Source: Sphaerisporangium flaviroseum (lineage in GTDB: Bacteria; Actinomycetota; Actinomycetes; Streptosporangiales; Streptosporangiaceae). Taken from it: DNA of 64,000 nucleotides. A program made the position numbers and the translations under genes. Of this stretch, positions 33,619 through 41,821 are shown one piece after another. Below the pieces are notes generated by a model. The model had not been told where the DNA came from. It worked only from the letters and a program-made list of their open reading frames with translations, and ran no database searches. Position 1 is the first letter of the stretch. Each line of letters starts with the position of its first letter. The DNA is taken from NCBI RefSeq assembly GCF_039537005.1, contig NZ_BAAAZR010000004.1:310001-374000 (forward strand), in the 5' to 3' direction.

Positions 33619-34188
33619 TCACGGACGTACCTGCGCCTCCTCGTCCATGTGGCCCCGATACGACATCACCTCGCCGATCAGCGGCGCAGTGACCCTTACC
33701 TCGATGTGGAACCGTGGTGGCATCCGCGCGCGGTCGCCGGTCTCCACCCACGCGTGCGCGGACACGCGAGGCGCGAGCCGCTTGGGCACCGCGAACTCAC
33801 GGCGGCCGATCCGGACCACCGCGCCTTCCTGCACCACGTTCACCTCCGTGGGAGTGGCCACGGTCCGCGTACGGATCTCCAGCGGGCCGTGCGGCTCCCA
33901 GCCCCGCTCACCGATCCGGACCTGCTCGCTGAGGAGATCCTGCGCGCCGATCCGGCGTTCCCAACGCTCGAGGATCGAGGTCTCGCCCGCCGCCGGTCCC
34001 GCCGCCCTGGAACGGCGGACGGTCACCCGCGCGGGAGCCGCCGTACAGGTGCGGGGCAGCCCGAGCACGGCGCACGCGATCCTGCCCAGGATGCCCGGCC
34101 CACGGCGCACCTCCAGCACGCCCGTGCCGCTGACCGTGTCATCACCTAGGTGGAACCGCCACATCCATGCGTACGCCCCGTCCCCCAC
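33619..34188 (-). CDS. DUF4166-like protein
   Basis: This is a roughly 189-residue protein of unknown function. Segments typical of DUF4166 proteins are GTGVLEVRRGPGILGRIAC, VLGLPRTCTAAPARVTV, SILERWERRIG, FAVPKRLAPRVSAHAW and APLIGEVMSYRGHM. The reading frame stays open much further upstream into the sigma-factor region on the other strand, but family-like sequence begins near the GTG at 34186-34188, which I chose as start. It is divergent from the sigma factor gene. Confidence 0.65.
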   Translation of the reverse strand: MGDGAYAWMWRFHLGDDTVSGTGVLEVRRGPGILGRIACAVLGLPRTCTAAPARVTVRRSRAAGPAAGETSILERWERRIGAQDLLSEQVRIGERGWEPHGPLEIRTRTVATPTEVNVVQEGAVVRIGRREFAVPKRLAPRVSAHAWVETGDRARMPPRFHIEVRVTAPLIGEVMSYRGHMDEEAQVRP

Positions 34189-34317
34189 GACTCCGCCACC
34201 CTCCGGTGAGCCACCCGTCCTACCCGCAGTCCTTCCCACCGCGGCCACCTTTGCGCCCCTGCGGAACCGGATGATCGCCCGATCTCGTCCGGCACCGGCT
34301 GTGGCTAGGTTGGTGAG

Positions 34318-35331
34318 ATGCACGAGACGGGACCGGTGCCCGGAGACGACGCGTCTGGAATTCTGGCTGCCGCGCGGGCCGGCGATCCCGATGCCTTCGG
34401 GCGTCTGGTCGATCCGTTCCGAGATGAGCTGCGGGCGCACTGCTACCGGATGCTCGGGTCGGTCCACGATGCCGAGGACGCGATGCAGGAAGCGCTGGTC
34501 CGGGCCTGGCGAGGGCTCGACCGGTACGAGAACCGCGGCTCCATCCGGCCCTGGCTGTACAAGATCGCTACCAACAGGTGTCTCACGCTGATCGAGCGCC
34601 GGGGCCGCCGGGAGCTTCCTACCGATCTCAGCCCCGGTGCCGCACCACTCGCCGAGATGTCGTGGCTCGAGCCGTACCCCGACGAGAGACTGGGCGGGGC
34701 GGATGCGAGCCCGGAGGCCCGCTATTTGGCGCGCGAGAGTGTGGAACTGGCCTTCGTCGCCGCGCTCCAGCACCTGTCGGCGCGCCAGCGAGCCGTCCTG
34801 GTCCTGCGTGAGGTCCTGGGATTCTCGGCGCGCGAGGTCGCGGACCTGTTGGAGACCACCGTGGCGTCGGTCAACAGCACACTGCAGCGAGCGCGCAAGG
34901 TCGTCGACGACCGGCTTCCCGGCGTCAGCCAACAGGCGACTCTGCGTTCCCTGGGCGAAGACGATCTTCGAAAAGTGGCGGACCAGTACGCGACCGCCTG
35001 GGAGATCGGGGACGTCGAGGCCATCGTGGCGATGCTGACCGACGACGCCAGGTACGCGATGCCGCCCCTGGCTGAATGGTACGAGGGGCACCAGGCCATC
35101 CGGGCATTCCTGGTCGACGCACCGCTGACCCGGCGGTGGCGCTTCCTGCCGGCGCACGCGAACGGGCAGCTCGCGTTCGGCACCTACATGTGGGACGACG
35201 CCAGGGCCGCCTACGTCGCCGCGGGGCTCGACCTGCTCGCGTTGCGCGGCACGAAGATCGTCGAGGTCGTCTCGTTCCTGACACCGGAGATCTTCGCAAG
35301 CTTCGGCCTCCCCGACGAGATCGTGGAGTAA
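34318..35331 (+). CDS. SigG-like (TIGR02960) ECF sigma factor
   Basis: This is a 337-residue sigma-70 family factor with region 2 (HCYRMLGSVHDAEDAMQEAL), region 4 (LSARQRAVLVLREVLGFSAREVADLLE) and a C-terminal SnoaL-like domain of about 120 residues that in related ECFs modulates activity. No anti-sigma gene is adjacent, fitting this group, where the fused C-terminal domain is thought to replace it. It is divergent from the DUF4166-like gene with about 130 bases between starts. The target regulon is unknown. Confidence 0.93.
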   Translation: MHETGPVPGDDASGILAAARAGDPDAFGRLVDPFRDELRAHCYRMLGSVHDAEDAMQEALVRAWRGLDRYENRGSIRPWLYKIATNRCLTLIERRGRRELPTDLSPGAAPLAEMSWLEPYPDERLGGADASPEARYLARESVELAFVAALQHLSARQRAVLVLREVLGFSAREVADLLETTVASVNSTLQRARKVVDDRLPGVSQQATLRSLGEDDLRKVADQYATAWEIGDVEAIVAMLTDDARYAMPPLAEWYEGHQAIRAFLVDAPLTRRWRFLPAHANGQLAFGTYMWDDARAAYVAAGLDLLALRGTKIVEVVSFLTPEIFASFGLPDEIVE

Positions 35332-35659
35332 CCCACGCACGCGCCTGACACGTTCATCGTTGCCCCACGCCTCTCGACTTCATGGCTTCCCAGCCGGTCG
35401 TGACTCCCTGCCTGTCCCGGCTTTCCTGCCTGCCTGAAGAGAGCCCCGGATTGACGGTGGCATGCGAGGAGGTGCTCGTCATACCAGGCCCTCACGGGGC
35501 GGGCATGACGATGGCATGGCGTCAGGTCCCACCTCGTGTCTTGGTCTTCGGGGCGGCGGGGATCACCGGCCAGTCGAGGAGGGGAAGCGAGTAGTCGACC
35601 CATACTCCGGGGACTCACCTCACTGGTGCCGACGTCACCGGGAGGCTGCCATTGCACTT
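35332..35659. other. 328-bp region with no supported gene
   Basis: Between the sigma factor and the IS5 relic nothing with domain support is visible. Codon pattern and open frames look random. It probably marks the boundary between ordinary chromosome and the rearranged region to the right. Confidence 0.4.
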
Positions 35660-35871
35660 TGACCGTTGCCACCAGGCGCATCCGGTGGTGGCGACGTAGA
35701 CGATCGCCGCCAAATCACCCGATCGTCCACCCGCCGCCGCCCACCACTCTGCGGCCCTGTCGGTGCCGGCGAAACGACCCGCTGGAACGTCTCCCACGAC
35801 TCATCGGGCACCAGTCGTCGAAGAAACGCCATCCACCAACGATCTAACGACCAATCCCCCAAATGAGTCAC
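35660..35871 (-). pseudogene. IS5-type transposase N-terminal relic, frameshifted
   Basis: The minus strand reads LVPDESWETFQRVVSPAPTG and GGRRRVDDRV, then continues in another frame as LAAIVYVATTGCAW, together matching the N-terminal helix-turn-helix region of IS5-group transposases. A one-base loss after the GTGATT codons explains the shift. The homology ends soon after and no catalytic DDE domain follows. It is a decayed insertion sequence remnant about 12 bases outside the left arm of the long inverted repeat. Confidence 0.75.
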
Positions 35872-36102
35872 GCTCTTATCAGCGGCTGCTGGTCCGCATC
35901 CTGACAGCTCTGGATTGGGGCTGTGACCTGGGGTGATGTCACCTGTGGGCGGTTATCGGCGAATGACTGCATTCCGGGTGGCAGCAAGCGGTCAAGGGCG
36001 TGCAACTTGCTGCCGTCCATTCGTCTGGTTTGTGGGTTGTGATTCCCGCAGAGTTGTTTGTGCGAGGACAAATACACAGCCCACAAAGAAAGAGACGAAA
36101 CA

Positions 36103-36240
36103 ATGACGAACTCGAAGTTCTCCCCGGTTAGCAACAACACCGCCAAGCGCTCCGCCGGAACCACCTGGGACTCCTACACCCGCACCGCCGGAACCACCTG
36201 GGACAGCTACTCCCGCACCCCCGGCACCACCTGGGACTAA
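36103..36240 (+). CDS. Repetitive 45-residue peptide (copy A), possible precursor peptide
   Basis: This is a 45-residue peptide. The first 17 residues (MTNSKFSPVSNNTAKRS) could be a leader; the rest is AGTTWDSYTRT, AGTTWDSYSRT and PGTTWD, an 11-residue (33-base) tandem repeat. There is no signal peptide and no Cys or Lys in the repeat part. Compared with copy B, the gene has four synonymous changes and one Thr-Ser change, suggesting selection on the protein. AGAGA precedes the ATG. A modified (RiPP) or signalling peptide is a hypothesis; no modifying enzyme is certain nearby. Confidence 0.75.
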   Translation: MTNSKFSPVSNNTAKRSAGTTWDSYTRTAGTTWDSYSRTPGTTWD

Positions 36241-36299
36241 CAAACAAACACACTCAACAAGAACCCAGAAAATCGACCAACTCCCCGCCAACCAACCCG

Positions 36300-36440
36300 A
36301 CAAAGAATGGCGATCCTCCGCACATCCCACTAGACAAAAACGGTAAGTACCCGCACATCCGACCAGATGGAGAACGCAACCCCCCACGCACCCCGACCAG
36401 ACGAAGAACCGCAACCTCCCGCACATCGCGATCAGACCAA
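36300..36440 (+). repeat. Imperfect 33-34-bp tandem units after peptide gene A
   Basis: Downstream of the stop codon, units of the type CCGCACATCCGACCAGA, followed by GAAGAAC and GCAACC, repeat three to four times. Similar units occur after copy B. They diverge more between the arms than the coding part does. No reading frame is conserved across both copies, so they are probably non-coding. Confidence 0.6.
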
Positions 36441-36568
36441 AAGATCACCGTTCCACAGCAGGTGAACAGCCTCGATCAGCCGAACAGCACCATCGTGATC
36501 CGCATCCGAACCGATGGCATCGGCCCAGCATCGAGAATCCCCGGCCCCCTGAAACGGCCGGACCCCCG

Positions 36569-36862
36569 TCAGCCGCCCTTCCCGCCACCGGACCGTATGC
36601 CGAGGCGGAAGGCCTCCCACGCGGCCGGGGACACCCAAAGCCAAGGCCCCTCGGGATCCTTGCTGTCCCGCATCACAACCAGCCGACCAGCCTCAGCCTC
36701 GTACCAAGCGGTCTCCCGGCCCGGGTCCTCACCGGCGCCCTCCACGGGATCTCCCTCACCACCAAGCCGGCTGGACTTGCGCCAGACCGTCGCGACCTCA
36801 ACGCACTCGTTTCCGCCGCCACTCCGGGTGGATCTACGCCATCGAGGTTCCGTCAGATCCAT
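36569..36862 (-). CDS. DUF397 small protein (partner of XRE regulator)
   Basis: This is a 97-residue DUF397 protein. Visible motifs are WRRSTRSGGGNECVEVA, a duplicated WRKSSRLGG, and the C-terminal VMRDSKDPEGPWLWVSPAAW. In streptomycetes such small proteins are encoded next to XRE/DUF5753 regulators (WhiJ-like pairs, SCO4441/SCO4442) and are thought to modulate them. Its start overlaps the end of the upstream XRE gene by ten bases. Its 3' half lies in the left inverted-repeat arm and is copied, truncated, at 46,424-46,540. Confidence 0.93.
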   Translation of the reverse strand: MDLTEPRWRRSTRSGGGNECVEVATVWRKSSRLGGEGDPVEGAGEDPGRETAWYEAEAGRLVVMRDSKDPEGPWLWVSPAAWEAFRLGIRSGGGKGG

Positions 36863-37674
36863 TGCTTCATCACCTTCCTGATGAGCTCGATCGACGCGCT
36901 CTGGGGTAGTGCCTCGGCCCGCAACGCCCCGAACAGGTACGCCGCTCTCCTGACATCGTCTGGACGATGAACGACCTGTCCTCCTCCCGCATGATCAAAA
37001 TATGCGACGTCCGGTGTGTCCTGGAAGGAGACGCAGACAATCGGGCCGTTGGTTCCTGGATAGGCGCCTACGGTGGACGGAATCACCTGCACCGTGATTC
37101 TCGGCCGATCCGCGGCACCGATCAGATAGTCAAGCTGCTCTCGCATGACGTCCATGCCCCCCACAGGCCTATGGAGAACGGCTTCATCGACGACGACGAA
37201 CAGTCTTGGAGCATTATCCCGCCGCAGAATCTTCTGACGCTCCAGCCGCTCCGCGACCATCGCCTCGATCTGATCGTCGCCATCTCCAGGGCAAGCTCCT
37301 CGGATCAACGCTCGCGCGTACGCCTCCGTCTGAAGCAGTCCGGGAACGTTGATCGGCTGGAAGTTCTCGATGCAGATGGCGTCCCGCTCCAGCTCGAAGT
37401 AGGAGCGCACCGACGCCTGGTGAACGGCCCGACGCACCATGGGCCACAGGCGGGTGAAGTGGCCGTCTGTTCGGAGGGCCTGGTCGCAGGCTTCGGCGAA
37501 ATCCTTCTTCGGGTTGCGCTTACTGTTCTCCACGGCGCTGACCTGAGCCGAGGAGTAGTTGATCAGCTCGCCGAGCTGCTCCTGTGTGAGCCCTGCCTCC
37601 TCGCGGATCCGGCGCAACTCGGACGCGAAGAAGGCCAGAGGGCTGCTGGGATCCGGGTCGTGTACAAGCGTCAT
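36853..37674 (-). CDS. XRE regulator with DUF5753 (WhiJ-like)
   Basis: This is a 273-residue regulator with an N-terminal helix-turn-helix (LRRIREEAGLTQEQLGELIN, then SSAQVSAVENSKRNP) and a DUF5753 domain (IENFQPINVPGLLQTEAYAR, VVVDEAVLHRPVGG, QVIPSTVGAYPG). These regulators act with DUF397 proteins in developmental or secondary-metabolic control. GGAGG lies eight bases before ATG 37672-37674. It is divergent from a small conserved-type gene at 37876 and lies inside the region bounded by the inverted repeats. Confidence 0.95.
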   Translation of the reverse strand: MTLVHDPDPSSPLAFFASELRRIREEAGLTQEQLGELINYSSAQVSAVENSKRNPKKDFAEACDQALRTDGHFTRLWPMVRRAVHQASVRSYFELERDAICIENFQPINVPGLLQTEAYARALIRGACPGDGDDQIEAMVAERLERQKILRRDNAPRLFVVVDEAVLHRPVGGMDVMREQLDYLIGAADRPRITVQVIPSTVGAYPGTNGPIVCVSFQDTPDVAYFDHAGGGQVVHRPDDVRRAAYLFGALRAEALPQSASIELIRKVMKQWI

Positions 37675-37875
37675 GCTGCCGTCCTCCGACTCTCTACAGG
37701 TCTACAAATCCCTCGGGAGGACACCCGCGAGTCCACAGAGGGCTCCAGGAACCGGCTCGGACGGGACAAGGGAACCCGTCGTGACCGTACGCTTACTTTC
37801 TGCGACCATAGTCGGCAATCTAGGAGGTCCGCGCAACGTCTTCTGTGAAACCCTGTTCGAAAGGTGGACACGACG

Positions 37876-38187
37876 GTGACCGACTTCTCGTCCGAGATGA
37901 CCGAGCCGCTGGACGCGCTTGCTCGTGCGTTCGACCCGCAGCGGTTCTCCGCACGAGTGGTACGCGGCTACGCGCTGCCGTTCCTGCGGGTGGTCTCCCT
38001 CGAGGCTCCGTCACTCGCCGAGCGGATCACCGTACGACCGGACGAGGCGGGCGCGCCCTCCTTCTGGTGGAGCTGGAACGAGCGCATCGCCCCCGTGCAC
38101 GACATCTGCCGTACCGCACAGAAGATCACCACTGTACTTGGCCTGGTGAGACCCGCTGTCGAGCACACCGAGGAGAGCCGCGCATGA
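37876..38187 (+). CDS. Small protein divergent from the XRE gene
   Basis: This is a 103-residue protein with a Trp-rich centre (PSFWWSWNERIAPVHD) and an N-terminal helical part (MTEPLDALARAF). No signal or membrane segment is seen. I recall similar hypothetical proteins beside XRE/DUF5753 genes in actinomycetes, but no function is known. The GTG at 37876, eight bases after AAAGGTGG, is preferred to the GTG at 37864. Its TGA overlaps the ATG of the next gene by four bases. Confidence 0.7.
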   Translation: MTDFSSEMTEPLDALARAFDPQRFSARVVRGYALPFLRVVSLEAPSLAERITVRPDEAGAPSFWWSWNERIAPVHDICRTAQKITTVLGLVRPAVEHTEESRA

Positions 38188-38606
38188 GGCCGCACGACCT
38201 TGGTCACGCCCTAGAGTCAGGCCGGTTGCCGCTCGCGGAGGGTGCCGAGGAGCGCTTCGCGGCGACCCTGACCACCCTCGGACGGATGCTACGTGCCCGC
38301 GGCATGGGCACCCTTCTCGTACGCAGGGTCGGTCTCAGGTTGCGCTTGCAGAAGGAACCCGGCGCGACGACCTACCACAGCCCGGAGATGACGGTGGGGA
38401 TGCCAGGTGATCCGCGAACGGCACGGGTGACCGTCGAGCGGGGGCGCTGCGGGCCCACGCTGCACATCGCGTTTCCAGAGGGTGGCATGCCCCGACTCCG
38501 GTTACGGGCCACGGACCTCGACCTCGCCGTCAGCCTCCTCCGCCAGCTCTTCGACACCGGTTCGGTCGGGACGGCGGGGAGCGGATGGGAACCAACGGGC
38601 GCCTAG
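38184..38606 (+). CDS. Hypothetical protein coupled to the preceding gene
   Basis: This is a 140-residue protein with no recognised domain. It contains several Arg-rich strands (RMLRARGMGTLLVRRVGLRLRL) and ends with a helix (TDLDLAVSLLRQLFDTG). The ATG overlaps the previous stop (ATGA) and follows GAGGAG. The two proteins are likely made together. It ends 306 bases before a convergent gene. Confidence 0.7.
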   Translation: MRPHDLGHALESGRLPLAEGAEERFAATLTTLGRMLRARGMGTLLVRRVGLRLRLQKEPGATTYHSPEMTVGMPGDPRTARVTVERGRCGPTLHIAFPEGGMPRLRLRATDLDLAVSLLRQLFDTGSVGTAGSGWEPTGA

Positions 38607-38912
38607 TTGCCTTTGGCCGGCGATGGCGGCCTGGACGCCACGCTCCGCTCCGTGCGGCGTGGCCACCTGAGGCGAGATCTGCTGCGGCGATCACGCCTTG
38701 ATCAAGGACCTCCAGTCCGGAGGGACTCGCTGCCCCTTTCCGGCCAGTTCTGCGCCCCGGTTCAGCTCGATAGGCGCTGCCCCGGACAGGTCGAAGAGCT
38801 GTGGCACCTTGCCGGCGTGCGCAAGGACGGTTCCTTCACGGTGAGGCGGCGCGGCCGTCGCCGCCTCACCGGGTTCGCCGGGGGTCCTGGTGCTCCACGG
38901 TCACAAGAACGG
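38607..38912. other. 306-bp convergent spacer with hairpin
   Basis: Apart from a strong hairpin at 38840-38870, no feature is supported. Open frames across the region have no domain match and no ribosome site. Confidence 0.4.
38840..38870. terminator. Strong bidirectional hairpin
   Basis: A perfect 12-bp stem, GGTGAGGCGGCG/CGCCGCCTCACC, has a 7-base loop. It lies between the convergent hypothetical gene and the five-repeat secreted protein and is a likely terminator for both. Confidence 0.65.
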
Positions 38913-40250
38913 TCACGCGATGGTATAACGCTCCCAGCCGCACCCGTAGTCACCGAAGTAGGTCAGGCCGCCGTTTCGGTTGCCCTTCCAACGGGCCAGG
39001 CACCCGTCCGCGGCGCGGATGGCCACCAGGTCTCCGACGCCATCCTTGTTGAGGTCTCCGAGACCCGCGAAGTTGCGGTACTTTTCCCAGCCGCAGCCGT
39101 AGTCGCCGACGTACCTGAACGAGGCGTTGCCGTAGCTGAGCCATCGGGCGATGCATCCGTTCGATCTGGCCACCGCGACCAGGTCGCCCCTGCCGTCGCC
39201 GCTGATGTCACCGACGCCGGTGAGTTCGGTGTAGTTCTGCCAGCCGCAGCCGTAGTCGCCGATGTAGTCGAGCCCGCCGCCGCCGTTGCCCCTCCATCGG
39301 GCGATGCAGCCGTTGGACTTGCGTACGGCGACCAGATCGCCGATGCCGTCCCCGGTGACGTCGCCCGCGCCGGTGAGTTCGGTGTAGTTCTCCCAGCCGC
39401 AGCCGTAGTCGCCGTAGTAGGTGAAGCCGAAGGCGGACGTGCCCTTCCAGCGGGCCAGGCAGCCGTCGGACCTGCGTACGGCGACCAGATCGCCGATGCC
39501 GTCGCGGGTGATGTCGCCGACAGCGGTGAGTTCGGTGTAGTTCTCCCAGCCGCAGCCGTAGTCGCCGATGTAGTCGAGCCCGCCGCCGTTGCCCTTCCAC
39601 CGGGCGATGCAGCCGTCCGAGGTACGCACGCCTACGAGGTCGCTGACGCCGTCGCGGTTGTAGTCGTTTCCCTTCACCGCGATGCTGGCCGGTGGCGAGG
39701 GCGGAACGGGCGCCTGGGTCGGCGGCGGCTCCCACGGCGGGTTCTGCGGCTGGGGCGAGTTGGACACGCCGTCATCCACGGGGCCGCATTCCTCGCGGAT
39801 GATCAGCGCGGTCTGGTCGCCGTGCACCCGAACCCAGACACCCACCCAGCTGCCCCGGCGGTCGATGGGATCCTGGTCGATGGTGAGCAGGCCGAACAGC
39901 ACTTTGAGCTGCCACCACACCTTGCAGCCCGAATCCACTCTGAACGCGTCCCAGTCCTCGCCGGAGGGTGTGTTGGGGCCGGCGTGCGTGAGCAGCCGCG
40001 TGTCATTGCGATCGGTCGTGTTCTTGCACCCTGGATAGTACGGGGGATCGTTGCTGACGATGCGGTTGAGGTTGTCGCTCGCGCACCAAGATCGCGCGAC
40101 GAGAACGGGTTTGGTGTCGGCGCCGCTCTTGTTGTTGTGGGTGGCGCTGTTCCCGTTCGCGTCGGCGATCGCCGGGTCCGTGTCCAGCGCCGGCACGCTC
40201 ATCGTCATTGTCAGGACGAGAGCGGCCGTCAGTAATCGTCTTTTGCGCAC
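38913..40250 (-). CDS. Secreted five-repeat VCBS/FG-GAP-like protein
   Basis: This is a 445-residue protein. The signal peptide is MRKRRLLTAALVLTMTMSVP. An N-terminal domain with Cys pairs (SWCASDN, YYPGCKN, DSGCKVWW, REECGP) and a Pro-rich linker lead to five 51-residue repeats, each containing a calcium-loop-like DGxGDLV, CxARWKG and GDYGCGWE. The DNA period is exactly 153 bases (CAGCCG blocks at 38935, 39088, 39241, 39394, 39547). Probably a beta-propeller or lectin-like surface protein. GTG start with GAGGAG six bases upstream. Confidence 0.88.
   Translation of the reverse strand: MRKRRLLTAALVLTMTMSVPALDTDPAIADANGNSATHNNKSGADTKPVLVARSWCASDNLNRIVSNDPPYYPGCKNTTDRNDTRLLTHAGPNTPSGEDWDAFRVDSGCKVWWQLKVLFGLLTIDQDPIDRRGSWVGVWVRVHGDQTALIIREECGPVDDGVSNSPQPQNPPWEPPPTQAPVPPSPPASIAVKGNDYNRDGVSDLVGVRTSDGCIARWKGNGGGLDYIGDYGCGWENYTELTAVGDITRDGIGDLVAVRRSDGCLARWKGTSAFGFTYYGDYGCGWENYTELTGAGDVTGDGIGDLVAVRKSNGCIARWRGNGGGGLDYIGDYGCGWQNYTELTGVGDISGDGRGDLVAVARSNGCIARWLSYGNASFRYVGDYGCGWEKYRNFAGLGDLNKDGVGDLVAIRAADGCLARWKGNRNGGLTYFGDYGCGWERYTIA
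38930..39665 (-). repeat. Five 153-bp tandem coding repeats
   Basis: Within the secreted protein gene, a block beginning CAGCCGCA recurs at 38935, 39088, 39241, 39394 and 39547 with a constant 153-base spacing (51 codons). The terminal copies are the most divergent. Confidence 0.85.
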
Positions 40251-40473
40251 GCGTTTCTCCTCGGTTTCGACGACCTCATCAGGAGTAGCAGAATGGCTGT
40301 TAAATGGGCCACATTGTTCGACGTCGTTCAAAGGAGCCGGTCTATGCAGGGCGTTCAGGTATCAGAAACCTGTCCGGGAAGGTCCGTACAGAACGACAGG
40401 GGTACGTCGTCTTTCTGGGGAGAGCGGCACGGCACGAGCGCCGGACACGCATGGAAACGGGGAGCTGAAGCGG

Positions 40474-41484
40474 ATGCGCATTCATTTCACGCGCGCTGAC
40501 CTGGCACGCACCGATGTGGCGAGCGGGCCCGACGTCATGTGGGAGGTGGTCGGCAGTCTGCAGGCGCTGCAGACCGGCTACGGGAAGAAGGTGTTCGGGC
40601 AGTGGCGCCGGCAGGCACGCCACGACCTGCATCACGCGGGACTGGCGCGGCCGGTGCGCGACCAGCTCTTCCCGGTCGCGCCCCACGCCGCCTACTACCC
40701 TGACCTGCTCACTCCCGTGGAGGGCGCGCTCGGCCTGGACGAGGCCCTGGACACGATCCTGAGCACGCCGAGGCGCCGATTAGGCACGGAGATCGGCCGC
40801 CTCGGCGGCGGACCCGGCCAGGGCGCCTGGCTGGACGACTTGCGCGCGGCCAGGACGGCTGCGCTGGCCGAACTCGGCGCCACCATGCGCGCCTACCACC
40901 GGCTCTCGGTGGAGCCGCATTGGCCGGCCGTGCGCGCCTGCGTCAACAGCGACCTCGCCCGGCGCTGCCAGGTGCTGCGCGAGGGCGGCGTGCACGCCCT
41001 GCTCGACAGCTTCCGCCCGATGATGCGCTGGAAACCCCCGGTGCTGGAGATCCCCGCCCATCCCTCCGGACGGGACATCCACCTGAACGGGCGCGGGCTG
41101 CGGCTGATCCCCTCCTATTTCACCCACATACATCCGCTCACCATCTTCGACCCCGAACTCCCGCAGGCCATCGCCTACCCGGCCGAACACCACCCCAACC
41201 CGGCTCCCACGCGGCACGACGCCGTGCTGGACCGGCTGCTCGGCGACACCCGGGCCGCGACGCTCCGCGCCGTGGCCTGCGGCAGCACGACCAGCGAGCT
41301 GGCCCGGCGCATCGGGGTGTCACTACCCACGATCAGCCACCACACCGCCATCCTGCGGGACGCGGGCCTGATCGTCAGCCGGCGGACCGCCACCAAGATC
41401 CTGCACACGCTGAGCCCGCTGGGCGAGGCACTGCTCGCCGGTCGCCCCCGGCGAGATCAAGGACGTGACGATCGCACTGGATGA
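40474..41484 (+). CDS. ArsR-type winged-helix regulator (long form)
   Basis: This is a 336-residue protein with a C-terminal winged helix: LRAVACGSTTSELARRIGVSLPTISHHTAIL (given in parts: TSELARRIGV, SLPTISHHTAIL, RDAGLIVSRR). The first about 230 residues are a helical domain of the type found in long ArsR-like regulators of actinomycetes, sometimes near natural-product genes. GGAG lies eight bases before ATG 40474-40476. The last about 15 codons run into sequence that looks foreign, so the original C-terminus may have been altered by the adjacent rearrangement. Confidence 0.85.
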   Translation: MRIHFTRADLARTDVASGPDVMWEVVGSLQALQTGYGKKVFGQWRRQARHDLHHAGLARPVRDQLFPVAPHAAYYPDLLTPVEGALGLDEALDTILSTPRRRLGTEIGRLGGGPGQGAWLDDLRAARTAALAELGATMRAYHRLSVEPHWPAVRACVNSDLARRCQVLREGGVHALLDSFRPMMRWKPPVLEIPAHPSGRDIHLNGRGLRLIPSYFTHIHPLTIFDPELPQAIAYPAEHHPNPAPTRHDAVLDRLLGDTRAATLRAVACGSTTSELARRIGVSLPTISHHTAILRDAGLIVSRRTATKILHTLSPLGEALLAGRPRRDQGRDDRTG

Positions 41485-41486
41485 GT

Positions 41487-41812
41487 TCGAGCGTCTCGTT
41501 CAGCCGGTCGGCCGCTGGTGAGTCACCCAGGATGGCGACGCCTTCTCGCAGGTCGGCCTCGCCTCTTTCGAGGAACGGGTTGGCGAGGAACGTGGACTCG
41601 TACCACGAGCCGTCCACGACGTAGGTGTGGCGGCGCGTTCCCGGGTCCCGTTCTGTGCGGATGAGGCGGAGCTGGACCAGATAGCGGACGGCGCCCGAGA
41701 CCCCGCCGGTGCTGGCGTGCAGCCATTCCGCTAGCTCGGCCGCGGTCATCCGCCCGTTCTCGCCGGCCAGCAAGCTGCGCCGTACCGCCCTGATCCACGG
41801 CCGCGACGGCCG
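41487..41812 (-). pseudogene. MarR/GbsR-family regulator fragment
   Basis: The minus strand encodes MTAAELAEWLHAS, GGVSGAVRYLVQLRLI, DPGTRRHTYVVDGSWY and LREGVAILGDSPAADRL, which match the DNA-binding core of MarR/GbsR-type regulators. The N-terminal lead-in is degenerate and the usual C-terminal helix is missing where the sequence meets the winged-helix gene, so the gene is truncated at both ends. Confidence 0.6.
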
Positions 41813-41821
41813 GCGTTGAGA

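Larger units (their letters stand above)
35883..36690. repeat. Left arm of an ~0.8-kb inverted repeat
   Basis: This stretch matches the reverse complement of about 46,420-47,195. Matching begins at the CTGACAGCTCTGGATTGGGG block and continues through a 5' region, the 45-codon peptide gene, a 3' region with 33-34-base tandem units, and the 3' part of a DUF397 gene. Matching is near-perfect around the peptide gene and again at about 36,400-36,660, and weaker just after the peptide stop and at the outer end. The two arms enclose about 9.7 kb. Confidence 0.9.

Noticed and set aside
35992..36426. A 144-residue minus-strand frame across peptide gene A
   Set aside because: It is the antisense frame of the peptide gene and the repeats; the corresponding frame in copy B is not conserved.
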